Shown here: piece after piece, positions 45,407 through 54,212 of the stretch
How the letters are laid out: each line of letters starts with the position of its first letter
Numbering within the stretch: position 1 is the first letter of the stretch
Origin: Streptomyces sp. CB00316
Lineage (GTDB): Bacteria; Actinomycetota; Actinomycetes; Streptomycetales; Streptomycetaceae
Assembly: GCF_001905595.1 (NCBI RefSeq)
Contig: NZ_LIXI01000004.1
Coordinates: 558,001 to 622,000, forward strand
DNA length: 64,000 nt
Direction of reading: 5' to 3'
Notes under the pieces: generated by a model
The model's database searches: none
What the model was told of the DNA's origin: nothing
Seen by the model: the letters and a program-made list of their open reading frames with translations, nothing else
Position numbers and translations under genes: made by a program

Positions 45407-46705
45407 ATGCCAGCCGCCACCGCCCGAGCCGCGCACAGCTCACTCGCCTCCGACCTGGAGGAGCCGCCGCTGCGCAAGCTGTACCGCAGCGCCGACGGGC
45501 GGATGCTGGGCGGCGTCGCGCGCGGGCTCGCCGGACACCTCGGACTGCCGGTCGCCTGGGTCCGGTTCGTCTTCCTCGGGCTCTTCCTCAGCGACGGCCT
45601 GGGCGCCCTGCTGTACGCGGTGTTCTGGATCGTCGTCCCCCTCGGCGTCGGCGGTGTCGGCGGCGTCCACGCCCCCCGCTCGGTGTTCGAGACCGCGGCG
45701 GACGGCCGGCGCAAGCTCCGCAAACCGGACCCGGGCCAGGTCTTCGCGCTGGTCGCCCTGCTCGTCGGGGCCGTCGTCTTCGTCGCCAACGTCGACATGG
45801 GCAGCGAGGCCGACCGCTACATCTGGCCGACGCTCCTCATCGGCGCGGGCTCCGTCCTCGTCTGGCGCCAGGCGGACAACGCGCGGCGCGCCCGCTGGAT
45901 GGAGGTCGGCCGCCGCCGCCGGCTGCTGCAACTGGCCCGCGCGCTCGCCGGGGTCGCCCTCGTCGGCCTCGGCCTCGCCGTCTTCATGGTGGTGCGCGGC
46001 TCGGCCGCCCAGCTGGGCAACGTCCTGACCGCCGCCATCGCCGTCCTCACCGGCATCGCCCTGCTCGCGGGCCCCTACCTGGTCCGGATGACCCAGGACC
46101 TCTCCGAGGAGCGCCTGATGCGCATCCGCGCCCAGGAGCGCGCCGAGGTCGCCGCCCACGTCCACGACTCCGTCCTGCACACCCTCACCCTGATCCAGCG
46201 GAACGCGGACGACGGCGGCGAGGTCAGACGCCTGGCCCGCGCCCAGGAGCGCGAGCTGCGGAACTGGCTCTACGACCCCGAGGGCACCGGCAGGGACGAG
46301 GACGACGAACCGGAGACCGTCGCCGAGGCCGTGAAGCGGGCCGCCGCCGAGGTGGAGGACAAGCACGGCGTCCCCCTGGAGGTCGTGGTCGTCGGCGACT
46401 GCCCCCTCGACGACAAGCTGGGCGCCCAGATGCAGGCCGCGCGCGAGGCGATGGTCAACGCCGCCAAGTACGGTGGCGAGGGCGGTGCCGTGCAGGTCTT
46501 CGCCGAGGTCGAGGGCGCCACGGTCTTCGTCTCCGTGAAGGACCGGGGCCCGGGCTTCGACCTGGACGAGGTTCCCGCCGACCGCATGGGCGTACGAGAA
46601 TCAATCATCGGCCGGATGCAGCGCAACGGCGGCACTGCCCGGCTGCGTTCGGTGCCCGGCGGGGGCACCGAGGTCGAGCTGGAGATGGAAAGGGCGAGCG
46701 AATGA
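45407..46705 (+). CDS. PspC-domain sensor histidine kinase
   Basis: 432 residues from the ATG at 45407 (weak GGGG upstream; an in-frame ATG at 45371 is possible). A PspC domain comes first (LYRSADGRMLGGVARGLAGHL), then four to five membrane helices, a phosphoacceptor helix with AHVHDSVLHTLTLIQ, and a HATPase domain with NAAKYGG, DRGPGF and GGGTEVELEME. The NarL/LiaS-like kinase class is clear. Its gene overlaps that of the response regulator by four bases (ATGA), giving a two-component system, probably for envelope stress, with the divergent PspC protein as regulator or target. Confidence 0.93.
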   Translation: MPAATARAAHSSLASDLEEPPLRKLYRSADGRMLGGVARGLAGHLGLPVAWVRFVFLGLFLSDGLGALLYAVFWIVVPLGVGGVGGVHAPRSVFETAADGRRKLRKPDPGQVFALVALLVGAVVFVANVDMGSEADRYIWPTLLIGAGSVLVWRQADNARRARWMEVGRRRRLLQLARALAGVALVGLGLAVFMVVRGSAAQLGNVLTAAIAVLTGIALLAGPYLVRMTQDLSEERLMRIRAQERAEVAAHVHDSVLHTLTLIQRNADDGGEVRRLARAQERELRNWLYDPEGTGRDEDDEPETVAEAVKRAAAEVEDKHGVPLEVVVVGDCPLDDKLGAQMQAAREAMVNAAKYGGEGGAVQVFAEVEGATVFVSVKDRGPGFDLDEVPADRMGVRESIIGRMQRNGGTARLRSVPGGGTEVELEMERASE

Positions 46706-47397
46706 CCGAGAACACCGAAGCCACCGGGGGCCCGGAGCGACGGGTACGGGTCGTGCTCGTCGACGATCACCGGATGTTCCGCACCGGGGTGCAGGCCGAG
46801 ATCGGCCGCACCGAGGAGACCGGCGTCGAAGTGATCGGCGAGGCCGCCGACGTCGACCAGGCGGTCACCGTCATCACGGCGACGCGCCCCGAGGTCGTCC
46901 TCCTCGACGTCCATCTCCCGGGCGGGGGCGGCGTCGAGGTGCTGCGCCGCTGCGCCCCGCTGATGGGCGCGGCCGACAACCCGGTCCGCTTCCTCGCGCT
47001 CTCCGTCTCGGACGCGGCCGAGGACGTCATCGGCGTGATCCGGGGCGGTGCCCGGGGATATGTCACCAAGACGATCACCGGGGCCGACCTGGTCGACTCC
47101 GTCTTCCGGGTCCAGGAGGGCGACGCGGTCTTCTCCCCGCGCCTGGCCGGCTTCGTCCTGGACGCCTTCGCCTCCACGGACGCCCCGCCGGTCGACGAGG
47201 ACATGGACCGCCTCACCCAGCGCGAACGCGAGGTGCTGCGGCTGATCGCCCGGGGATACGCGTACAAGGAGATCGCGAAGCAGCTGTTCATCTCGGTGAA
47301 GACGGTGGAGTCGCACGTCTCGGCGGTGCTCCGGAAGCTCCAGCTCTCCAACCGGCACGAGCTGACGCGGTGGGCGACGGCGCGACGGCTGGTCTGA
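46702..47397 (+). CDS. LuxR/NarL-family response regulator
   Basis: 231 residues, ATG at 46702 overlapping the kinase stop codon. Receiver domain with DDH (residues 21-23), phosphorylated-type Asp69 in VVLLDVHLPG, and Lys in GYVTKT; DNA-binding LuxR domain with LTQREREVLRLIARGYAYKE and SVKTVESHVSAVLRKLQL. It is the partner of the PspC-type kinase upstream; the likely target is the divergent PspC operon, by analogy with LiaRS-type systems. Confidence 0.96.
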   Translation: MTENTEATGGPERRVRVVLVDDHRMFRTGVQAEIGRTEETGVEVIGEAADVDQAVTVITATRPEVVLLDVHLPGGGGVEVLRRCAPLMGAADNPVRFLALSVSDAAEDVIGVIRGGARGYVTKTITGADLVDSVFRVQEGDAVFSPRLAGFVLDAFASTDAPPVDEDMDRLTQREREVLRLIARGYAYKEIAKQLFISVKTVESHVSAVLRKLQLSNRHELTRWATARRLV

Positions 47398-47444
47398 ACC
47401 GATCGGGCAGGGCGGGCCGGGTTTCGCTGAGCCGCGCTCCGGCT

Positions 47445-48203
47445 TCAACGCGACAGCGAGATGTTGACCTTCTCGCCGATCCGGCGGTAGCCGATGCCCG
47501 CGTAGACCCGTTCCACGTCGGCGTCGCCCGGCTCCAGCCAGACAGCCCGGCACCCCTGGTCCAGGGCCCGTTCCGTCAGCCAGGCGGAGAGCGCGGCGCC
47601 GACGCCCCGGCGGCGGAAGGGGGCGGCGACGGCGAGGCCGACCAGTTCGCTGAGGCCGTCGACCGGGACGGAGCAGCCGCCCGCCCCGGCCGGTGCGTCG
47701 TCCAGGACCGCCAGGGCGGCGACCCCGTCACCGGTCGCGGCCGAGCGCAGCCAGGTGGCCGTTCCCGGCTCGGGTTCGCCCTCGCCGCCGAAGCCGTGGT
47801 GCTGGACCCGGGCGGCGTCGACGAATTCCGCCTCGGTGGCGGGCGCCGTGATGCGGAGGCCGTCGACCGGCTTCGGCGTACGGAGGTCATCGCGGCCGCA
47901 GACGAGCAGCGGGGCCCGGTTCTCCACGGCGAACCCGGCGGCCAGCAGGACCGGTTCGACGGCCGGGGCCCAGTCGGGCAGGAACTCCAGGCGCGGCAGC
48001 CGCTCCCGCTCCCGGAACGCGTCGACGAGGGACGCCACGTCGTCCGCCGTGGGTGCCGCATCGCGGTCGGGGATGGCGTAGTTGGCGTACTTCAGCTCCC
48101 AGCCCGGGTTGTGCCGGACGGTGAACGGGCCCACCCGGTAGTGGGTGGAAGAGCGCAGCGTGAGTGCGCGGGCGTACTCCTGGACCGCGTTCGCCATCGA
48201 CAT
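47445..48203 (-). CDS. GNAT-family N-acetyltransferase
   Basis: 252 residues from the ATG at 48203 (another ATG two codons on); AAGGA lies upstream. The C-terminal GNAT fold is recognised from ELVGLAVAAPFRRRGVGAAL, the acetyl-CoA-binding R-x-x-G-x-G/A type loop, and the YAGIGYRRIGEKV end. The N-terminal half may be a second, degenerate GNAT-like domain. Substrate unknown. Convergent with the response regulator gene. Confidence 0.88.
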   Translation of the reverse strand: MSMANAVQEYARALTLRSSTHYRVGPFTVRHNPGWELKYANYAIPDRDAAPTADDVASLVDAFRERERLPRLEFLPDWAPAVEPVLLAAGFAVENRAPLLVCGRDDLRTPKPVDGLRITAPATEAEFVDAARVQHHGFGGEGEPEPGTATWLRSAATGDGVAALAVLDDAPAGAGGCSVPVDGLSELVGLAVAAPFRRRGVGAALSAWLTERALDQGCRAVWLEPGDADVERVYAGIGYRRIGEKVNISLSR

Positions 48204-48245
48204 ACGGGGGGTTCCTTCGGCGGGGAGAGGGATCGGCGCCGCGGA

Positions 48246-49352
48246 CTATGCCACCCGGGTCGCTCCGGCGAAAGGCATGTGATCGACGGGGGCGATCCGG
48301 ACCGGGGCTCCGGGGCGCGGGGCGTGGATCATCTGGCCGCCGCCGATGTAGAGGCCGACGTGGCTGATGCCGGAGTAGAAGAAGACCAGGTCACCGGGGG
48401 CGAGTTCGGAGCGGGAGACCCGCTGGCCGGCGTTGATCTGGGTGTAGGTGGTGCGGGGCAGGCTGACGCCCGCCGCCTTCCAGGCCGCCTGGGTCAGCCC
48501 CGAGCAGTCGAAGGCGTTGGGGCCGGTCGCGCCCCAGACGTACGGCTTGCCGATCGCCCCGTGCGCGAAGGAGACGGCCCGGGCCGCCCGGGAGTTGGGG
48601 GCGGCGGCCGAGGAGCGGGGGGCCGAGCGGTCGGCGTGGGCGCCTTCGGCGGCCCGGTCGGCGGAGGTCGCCGGGCCGCCGCCGTGGGCCGCGTCTGCCG
48701 AGCGTTCGTACGCGGCGCGCTCGGCGGCGGTGAGGGTGGCCAGGAGCTTGCGGGCATCGGCCAGCTTGGTAGGGATCGCGGTGCGGTGCTGGTTCAGCTC
48801 GGCGCGGCGGGCGGCGAGCGCCTCGGTCTCCTGGTCGGCGCGGGCCTTGACCCGGGCGATGCCGGAGAGCTGGCGCCGGATGCCGCTGAGCAGGCTCGCC
48901 TGCCGGTCGCCCGCCCGGTCCAGGTGGGCGGCGCGCTCCAGGTAGCTGTCGGGGTCCGAGGAGAGCGCCAGCTGTACGGCGGGGTCGAGGGCGCCGGTGC
49001 GGTACTGGGCGGTGGCCATCGAACCGAGCGCGTGGCGGGCGGTGTTGAGGCGGTCGGTACGGCGGGCGGCCTCGTCGGCCAGGGTGTCGACGGCCTTGGT
49101 GGCGGCCGCTTCCTTCTCCTTCGCCCCGTTGTACTTCTCGGTGGCGACCTCTGCGTCGTGGTAGAGCCGGTCGACCTTCGCCCGGACCTGGGCGGCGGTG
49201 GGGGCGGGCTCGGCGGGTGCGGCGCCGGCCCCGGTGGCCGAGGTGGCGGTGGCGGCCCCGGCGAGTGCCAGGGTGGCGGCGGTGCGGGCAGCAGGGCCGG
49301 TGAACGGGCGCTGCTTGGGTTTCCGGTGAGCGGATTTCCGGTGCGCGGCCAC
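48246..49352 (-). CDS. Secreted NlpC/P60 peptidoglycan hydrolase (RipA-like), first paralogue
   Basis: 368 residues, GTG at 49352 after GGAAGG. Signal peptide to about GAGAAPA, a long coiled-coil region (roughly residues 50-215, KVDRLYHDAEVATEKYNGAK), a Ser/Ala-rich linker, and a C-terminal NlpC/P60 domain with catalytic Cys in NAFDCSGLTQAAW, His in GISHVGLYIG and a third polar residue in MIHAPRPG. It cleaves peptide bonds in cell-wall stem peptides. Its upstream region does not show the c-di-AMP riboswitch seen before the second paralogue at 51233. Confidence 0.93.
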   Translation of the reverse strand: MAAHRKSAHRKPKQRPFTGPAARTAATLALAGAATATSATGAGAAPAEPAPTAAQVRAKVDRLYHDAEVATEKYNGAKEKEAAATKAVDTLADEAARRTDRLNTARHALGSMATAQYRTGALDPAVQLALSSDPDSYLERAAHLDRAGDRQASLLSGIRRQLSGIARVKARADQETEALAARRAELNQHRTAIPTKLADARKLLATLTAAERAAYERSADAAHGGGPATSADRAAEGAHADRSAPRSSAAAPNSRAARAVSFAHGAIGKPYVWGATGPNAFDCSGLTQAAWKAAGVSLPRTTYTQINAGQRVSRSELAPGDLVFFYSGISHVGLYIGGGQMIHAPRPGAPVRIAPVDHMPFAGATRVA

Positions 49353-49617
49353 GAAGGCGGCATCCTTCCTGTCGGCTGCCCGCCGGGGGATACCGGCAGG
49401 TCCGCCAAGGACGCTAATCCGGGCGCACGGAAAAGGTTCGCCATGACAGCTATTGCCCGTATGTGACGTTTCAGCGCCGCCGAATGACCGGAGGCGTGAA
49501 GGCGGAATTATTCATTCCGGCAGGTTCGGGCAGGGGGCGCACAGTTCCGGCGAAGGCGTCGGGAAAGGCTTGCCTCACTGCTGGGCAAAGTTTTGGCCAT
49601 GGCTAGGCTCCGGAGCC

Positions 49618-49971
49618 ATGGACGTACTCATCAATGTCTTCGTCGCCCTGCACATCATCGGCATCGCCTCCCTGCTGGGCGGCTTCCTGACCCAGATGAA
49701 GGCCATGGGCGCGGGCACCGCCCGCTTCGTTCCCGCCATGCTGCACGGCGCGCTGACCATGCTGGTCACCGGCGTCGCCCTGGTCGGGCTCAACCAGGCC
49801 GACGACCAGACCGTGAACAACATCAAGATCGGCGTGAAGCTGGCGCTCCTCGTCGTCATCCTCGCGCTCGTCTACGTCAAGCGGGACGAGGAGAAGGTCG
49901 AGAAGGGCGCGTTCGCGGCGGTCGGGGGCCTGACGGCCGCCAACATCTTCATCGCCACGCTCTGGACCTGA
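49618..49971 (+). CDS. Small four-helix integral membrane protein
   Basis: 117 residues from the ATG at 49618; upstream in-frame sequence exists but is not membrane-like. Four hydrophobic helices (MDVLINVFVALHIIGIASLL, then a central pair, KLALLVVILALVYVK and a last one ending FIATLWT). Only a weak GGAGCC precedes the start, and TAGGCT nine bases upstream could be a -10 of a nearly leaderless mRNA. Conserved-looking Streptomyces protein of unknown function between two cell-wall hydrolase genes. Confidence 0.82.
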   Translation: MDVLINVFVALHIIGIASLLGGFLTQMKAMGAGTARFVPAMLHGALTMLVTGVALVGLNQADDQTVNNIKIGVKLALLVVILALVYVKRDEEKVEKGAFAAVGGLTAANIFIATLWT

Positions 49972-50021
49972 GGCCCGCTCGGGGGTGGCCGCCGATCAGG
50001 GGGCCACCCCCTCCACCGGCA

Positions 50022-51233
50022 CTACGCCGGACGCACGCTGCCGTAGATCGGCATGTAGTAGATCGACTCCTCGCGGACGTTCGCCCCCGGCTTCGGGGCG
50101 TGGATCATCATCCCGTCGCCCTTGTAGATGCCGACGTGGCTGATGTCGTCGTAGAAGAACACCAGGTCCCCGGGCTGAAGGTCGGACGTGGCGACCCGCG
50201 TGCCCACCTTCACCTGGTCCCAGGTGGTCCGGGGCAGCGTCACCCCCGCCTCCCGCCAGGCCGCCTGGGTCAGCCCCGAGCAGTCGTACGAGGCCGGGCC
50301 CGAGGCCCCCCACACGTACGGCTTCCCGATCTGGGCGCGGGCGAAGGCCAGCACCTTCTCGGCCTTGGCGGCGTAGCTGCCGTCCGTCCCGGTCCCCGTA
50401 CCCGTGTCCGTACCGGATCCCGGGCTCGTCCCCGTACCCGTACCGCTGCCGGAACCGGAGCCGCTGTCCCCGCCGGACTCCTTCGCGGCCTCCTCGCGCG
50501 CCTTCTCCTCCGCCGCCTCGCGCTCCTTGGCCTCGGCGGCCTGGCGGCGGGCCAGCTTCTCCGCCTTCTCCTTGGCCTCGGCCTCCTTCTTGCGCTCCAG
50601 CTCCGCCAGCCGCGCCTTCTCCTCGGCGGTCAGCTTCGCGAGCAGGGACCGGGCCTCGGTGAGCTTGTTCTGCACCTTCTGCTTGCTGGAGCGCAGTGTG
50701 GTCTGCGTCTCGGTGAGCGACTCCAGGCTCTTCACGGCCTCCGCGCGCTGCTTCGACGCCGCGGCCTGCTGCGTGCGGAAGTCGTCGACGGCCTTCTGCT
50801 GCCGCTCCGTGGACCGGCTCATCAGCCGGCTCTGGTCGAAGTACGCCTGCGGGTCGTCCGCCAGGAAGAAGGTCGCGGTGGGCGTGATGCCGCCGGTGCG
50901 GTACTGGGCGGCCGCGAAGGAGCCCAGCTCCCGGCGGGCCTCGTTGATCTTCTCGGTCCGCTTCGCCACGTCGGAGAGCAGTGTGTCGACCTTGGTGCGC
51001 TGGGCGGTGGAGGCGGCCTTCGCCCGGTTGTACTGCTGGGTCGCGCTGCCCGCCTGCCGGTAGAGCTCGTCGACCTTCTTCTGGACGTCCTCGATGGCCG
51101 GCTTCGGCTCGGAGGGGGCGGCGGTGGCGCTCTGCGTGGAGAGCAGCGTCACAGAGGCCAGCGCGGCCGTCGTGAACCCGACGGCGGGGGTGGTGGTGCG
51201 CACCTTCGTGCGCGGCTTGCGATGCGATGCCAA
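50022..51233 (-). CDS. Secreted NlpC/P60 peptidoglycan hydrolase (RipA-like), second paralogue, TTG start
   Basis: 403 residues. The in-frame ATG at 51242 directly abuts the Shine-Dalgarno GGAAGGAG, so the TTG at 51233 (spacing nine, giving MASHRKPRTK, the start usual for the family) is preferred. Signal peptide to about ATAAP, a coiled coil of about 170 residues, a charged Ala/Glu/Lys helix, a Gly/Ser/Thr linker (GTGTGTSPGSGTDTGTGTGT), then NlpC/P60 with Cys in SYDCSGLTQAAW and His in DISHVGIYKG. Cleaves peptidoglycan stem peptides. A c-di-AMP riboswitch occupies the 5' leader, linking wall hydrolysis to c-di-AMP level. Confidence 0.93.
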   Translation of the reverse strand: MASHRKPRTKVRTTTPAVGFTTAALASVTLLSTQSATAAPSEPKPAIEDVQKKVDELYRQAGSATQQYNRAKAASTAQRTKVDTLLSDVAKRTEKINEARRELGSFAAAQYRTGGITPTATFFLADDPQAYFDQSRLMSRSTERQQKAVDDFRTQQAAASKQRAEAVKSLESLTETQTTLRSSKQKVQNKLTEARSLLAKLTAEEKARLAELERKKEAEAKEKAEKLARRQAAEAKEREAAEEKAREEAAKESGGDSGSGSGSGTGTGTSPGSGTDTGTGTGTDGSYAAKAEKVLAFARAQIGKPYVWGASGPASYDCSGLTQAAWREAGVTLPRTTWDQVKVGTRVATSDLQPGDLVFFYDDISHVGIYKGDGMMIHAPKPGANVREESIYYMPIYGSVRPA

Positions 51234-51253
51234 GACCGGCATCTCCTTCCGTG

Positions 51254-51412
51254 GACCGCCTACCGGGTTAGCTGTCGGGTTCGGACGGAACGGAAGGCTG
51301 TCCTACGGTCCGGATGTGTGGGTACGGACCGATTCACCCCGGTTGTGCGTGTGGGTCCCCGGTTCCGAACTGCTGGGAGGGCAGCACGGATTCGGCAGAG
51401 GTGACCGTGAGA
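51254..51412 (-). promoter_or_regulatory. c-di-AMP riboswitch (ydaO-yuaA type)
   Basis: On the minus strand the leader shows the conserved blocks of the ydaO class in order: CTCTGCCGAATCC, GGAACCGGGGACCCA, GGGGTGAATC, a variable stem (GGTCCG...CGGACC), and GAACCCGACAGCTAACCC followed by GGTAGGC, which ends just before the ribosome binding site of the NlpC/P60 gene. This class represses cell-wall hydrolase genes in Streptomyces when c-di-AMP is high. Confidence 0.92.
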
Positions 51413-51633
51413 CGCGGTTCGTCTCAGGGAGATTACGGATCACCTGACCGAGCACGCTAGCCAACGGTGGCACCGCTGGGAAGGAGGATGAGCGATATGC
51501 CCGATACGTTTTCGTGACCTTCTCGGATCTGGGGCCCCGCACCCCCTCCGACCGGGCCTTCCTTCACGGAACGTCGACGTCCGCTCTCCGTGCGTACGGG
51601 CGGGAACGGTCGCTTGCGGCCTTCGGCCGAACG

Positions 51634-51656
51634 TTGTCGGTGCGGCCACCTAGACT
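51634..51656 (+). promoter_or_regulatory. PafBC (RecA-NDp) type DNA-damage promoter of pcrA
   Basis: TTGTCGGTG (51634-51642), 8 bp, TAGACT (51651-51656) is a perfect match to the mycobacterial RecA-NDp consensus TTGTCRGTG-N8-TAnnnT, which PafBC activates during DNA damage. The ATG of pcrA follows nine bases after the -10, so the mRNA has almost no leader, in keeping with the lack of a ribosome binding site. Confidence 0.8.
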
Positions 51657-51665
51657 CGGTAGGCG

Positions 51666-54107
51666 ATGAGCAGCCTCTTTGACGACAGTTTCCTGACCGG
51701 CCTCCAGTCCACGGAGGACGGCCCGCCGCCGCCCCCCGAGGACCACGCACCCGAAGCGGTGCCGGAGGGGCTCTTCGAGGGCGTCTACGACGCGCCTCCG
51801 CCGCCCCGGGACGGGTATTACCGGGACGGCCACCCGCGCCCCGTCATCGACGCCGCGGCGCTGCTCGACGGGCTGAACACCGAGCAGCGCGCCGCCGTCG
51901 TGCACGCCGGTTCCCCGCTGCTCATCGTCGCCGGGGCCGGCTCGGGCAAGACCCGGGTGCTCACCCACCGCATCGCCCACCTGCTGGCCGAGCGCGGCGT
52001 GCACCCGGGCCAGATCCTCGCGATCACCTTCACCAACAAGGCCGCGGGTGAGATGAAGGAGCGCGTCGAGCAGCTCGTCGGCCCGCGCGCCAACGCCATG
52101 TGGGTCATGACCTTCCACAGCGCCTGCGTCCGCATCCTGCGCCGGGAGTCGAAGAAGCTCGGCTTCACCTCGTCGTTCTCGATCTACGACGCCGCCGACT
52201 CCAAGCGCCTGATGGCCCTGGTCTGCCGCGATCTCGACCTGGACCCCAAGCGCTACCCGCCCAAATCCTTCACCGCCAAGGTCTCCAACCTCAAGAACGA
52301 GCTCATCGACGAGGAGACTTTCGCCGGGCAGGCGGCCGACGGTTTCGAGAAGACCCTGGCCCAGGCGTACGCGCTCTACCAGGCCCGTCTGCGCGAGGCC
52401 AACGCCCTGGACTTCGACGACATCATCATGACGACGGTCCACCTCCTCCAGGCCTTCCCCGACGTGGCCGAGCACTACCGCCGCCGCTTCCGCCACGTCC
52501 TGGTCGACGAGTACCAGGACACCAACCACGCCCAGTACACGCTGGTACGGGAGCTGGTCGGCCCGGCCGGGGAGGCCGCCGACGCCCCCGCCGAGCTGTG
52601 CGTCGTCGGTGACGCGGACCAGTCGATCTACGCCTTCCGGGGCGCGACCATCCGCAACATCCTCCAGTTCGAGGAGGACTACCCCAACGCGAAGACGATC
52701 CTCCTGGAGCAGAACTACCGCTCCACGCAGACGATCCTCTCCGCCGCCAACGCGGTCATCGAGCGCAACGAGAGCCGCCGCCCCAAGAACCTGTGGACCA
52801 ACGCCGGCAGCGGTGCCCGCATCACCGGATATGTGGCCGACACCGAGCACGACGAGGCACAGTTCGTCGCCGACGAGATCGACCGGCTCACCGACGCGGG
52901 CGACGCCAAGGCGGGCGACGTCGCCGTCTTCTACCGGACCAACGCCCAGTCCCGTGTCTTCGAAGAGATCTTCATCCGCGTCGGCCTGCCCTACAAGGTC
53001 GTCGGCGGCGTGCGCTTCTACGAGCGCAAGGAGGTCCGGGACGTCCTGGCCTACCTCCGCGTCCTCGCCAACCCCGAGGACACCGTCCCGCTGCGCCGCA
53101 TCCTCAACGTGCCCAAGCGCGGCATCGGCGACCGCGCCGAGGCCATGATCGACGCCCTGTCGATGCGCGAGAAGATCTCCTTCCCGCAGGCGCTGCGCCG
53201 CGTGGACGAGGCGTACGGCATGGCGGCCCGCTCCTCCAACGCCGTCAGGCGCTTCAACACGCTGATGGAGGAGCTCCGTACGATCGTCGAGTCCGGCGCC
53301 GGACCCGCCGTCGTGCTGGAAGCGGTGCTGGAGCGTACGGGCTATCTCGCCGAGCTCCAGGCCTCCACCGACCCGCAGGACGAGACCCGTATCGAGAACC
53401 TCCAGGAACTCGCCGCCGTGGCCCTGGAGTTCGAGCAGGAGCGCGGGGACGAGGAGGGCACCGGCACACTCGCGGAGTTCCTGGAGAGGGTCGCGCTGGT
53501 CGCCGACTCGGACCAGATCCCCGACGAGGACGAGGACGGCTCCGGCGTCATCACGCTGATGACCCTGCACACGGCGAAGGGCCTGGAGTTCCCGGTCGTC
53601 TTCCTCACCGGTATGGAAGACGGCGTCTTCCCGCACATGCGGGCCCTCGGTCAGACCAAGGAGCTGGAGGAGGAGCGGCGCCTGGCGTACGTCGGCATCA
53701 CCCGCGCCCGCGAGCGGCTCTACCTGACCCGGGCCGCCATGCGCAGCGCCTGGGGCCAGCCCTCGTACAACCCGCCCTCGCGGTTCCTGGAGGAGATCCC
53801 GGAAGCGCACCTGGAGTGGAAGCGCAAGGGCCCGATGGCCGCCCCGGCGGGACCCACCTCGGGCATCACGTCCTCGCTCTCCTCCTCGCGCGCCCGCTCC
53901 GGTCCCTCGGGCTTCGCGACCCGGCGTTCCACGGAGAAGCCCACGGTCACGCTGGTCGTCGGGGACCGGGTCACGCACGACCAGTTCGGGCTCGGCACGG
54001 TGACGGCCGTCGAAGGGTTCGGCGACCAGGCCAAGGCCACGGTGGACTTCGGCGACGAGCGCCCGAAGAAGCTGCTGCTGCGGTACGCGCCGGTCGAGAA
54101 GCTGTAG
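51666..54107 (+). CDS. pcrA: ATP-dependent DNA helicase PcrA/UvrD1
   Basis: 813 residues, ATG at 51666. Superfamily 1A helicase: NTEQRAAVVHAGSPLLIVAG then GAGSGKTRVLTHRI (Walker A), LVDEYQDTNHAQY (motif II), VGDADQSIYAFRGA (III), EQNYRS (IV), TLHTAKGLEFPVVFLTG (V) and VGITRARERLYL (VI). The C-terminal Tudor-like segment DRVTHDQFGLGTVTAVEG is the RNA-polymerase-binding part of PcrA/UvrD1. Acts in nucleotide-excision and recombination repair and in removing blocked transcription complexes. An acidic Pro-rich N-terminus of about 60 residues is specific to actinobacteria. Preceded by a damage-type promoter, ended by a strong bidirectional terminator. Confidence 0.97.
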   Translation: MSSLFDDSFLTGLQSTEDGPPPPPEDHAPEAVPEGLFEGVYDAPPPPRDGYYRDGHPRPVIDAAALLDGLNTEQRAAVVHAGSPLLIVAGAGSGKTRVLTHRIAHLLAERGVHPGQILAITFTNKAAGEMKERVEQLVGPRANAMWVMTFHSACVRILRRESKKLGFTSSFSIYDAADSKRLMALVCRDLDLDPKRYPPKSFTAKVSNLKNELIDEETFAGQAADGFEKTLAQAYALYQARLREANALDFDDIIMTTVHLLQAFPDVAEHYRRRFRHVLVDEYQDTNHAQYTLVRELVGPAGEAADAPAELCVVGDADQSIYAFRGATIRNILQFEEDYPNAKTILLEQNYRSTQTILSAANAVIERNESRRPKNLWTNAGSGARITGYVADTEHDEAQFVADEIDRLTDAGDAKAGDVAVFYRTNAQSRVFEEIFIRVGLPYKVVGGVRFYERKEVRDVLAYLRVLANPEDTVPLRRILNVPKRGIGDRAEAMIDALSMREKISFPQALRRVDEAYGMAARSSNAVRRFNTLMEELRTIVESGAGPAVVLEAVLERTGYLAELQASTDPQDETRIENLQELAAVALEFEQERGDEEGTGTLAEFLERVALVADSDQIPDEDEDGSGVITLMTLHTAKGLEFPVVFLTGMEDGVFPHMRALGQTKELEEERRLAYVGITRARERLYLTRAAMRSAWGQPSYNPPSRFLEEIPEAHLEWKRKGPMAAPAGPTSGITSSLSSSRARSGPSGFATRRSTEKPTVTLVVGDRVTHDQFGLGTVTAVEGFGDQAKATVDFGDERPKKLLLRYAPVEKL

Positions 54108-54114
54108 TACGAGT

Positions 54115-54162
54115 ACGAGAAGGGGGCGGGAGGCTGCTGAAGCCGTCCCGCCCCCTTCTCGT
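54115..54162. terminator. Bidirectional terminator between pcrA and the M23 peptidase gene
   Basis: ACGAGAAGGGGGCGGGA (54115-54131) is perfectly complementary to 54146-54162; the 14-base loop can form a further GGCT/AGCC pairing. Confidence 0.9.
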
Positions 54163-54212
54163 GGTGTACGCGTGCTGTCTCTTCGTACGTGCTGTGGCGC
54201 CGCCGTCCTGCC

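Noticed and set aside
49353..49617. Possible second c-di-AMP riboswitch before the first NlpC/P60 gene
   Set aside because: A leader hairpin exists, but the conserved blocks GACAGCTAACC and GGGGTGAATC are missing.
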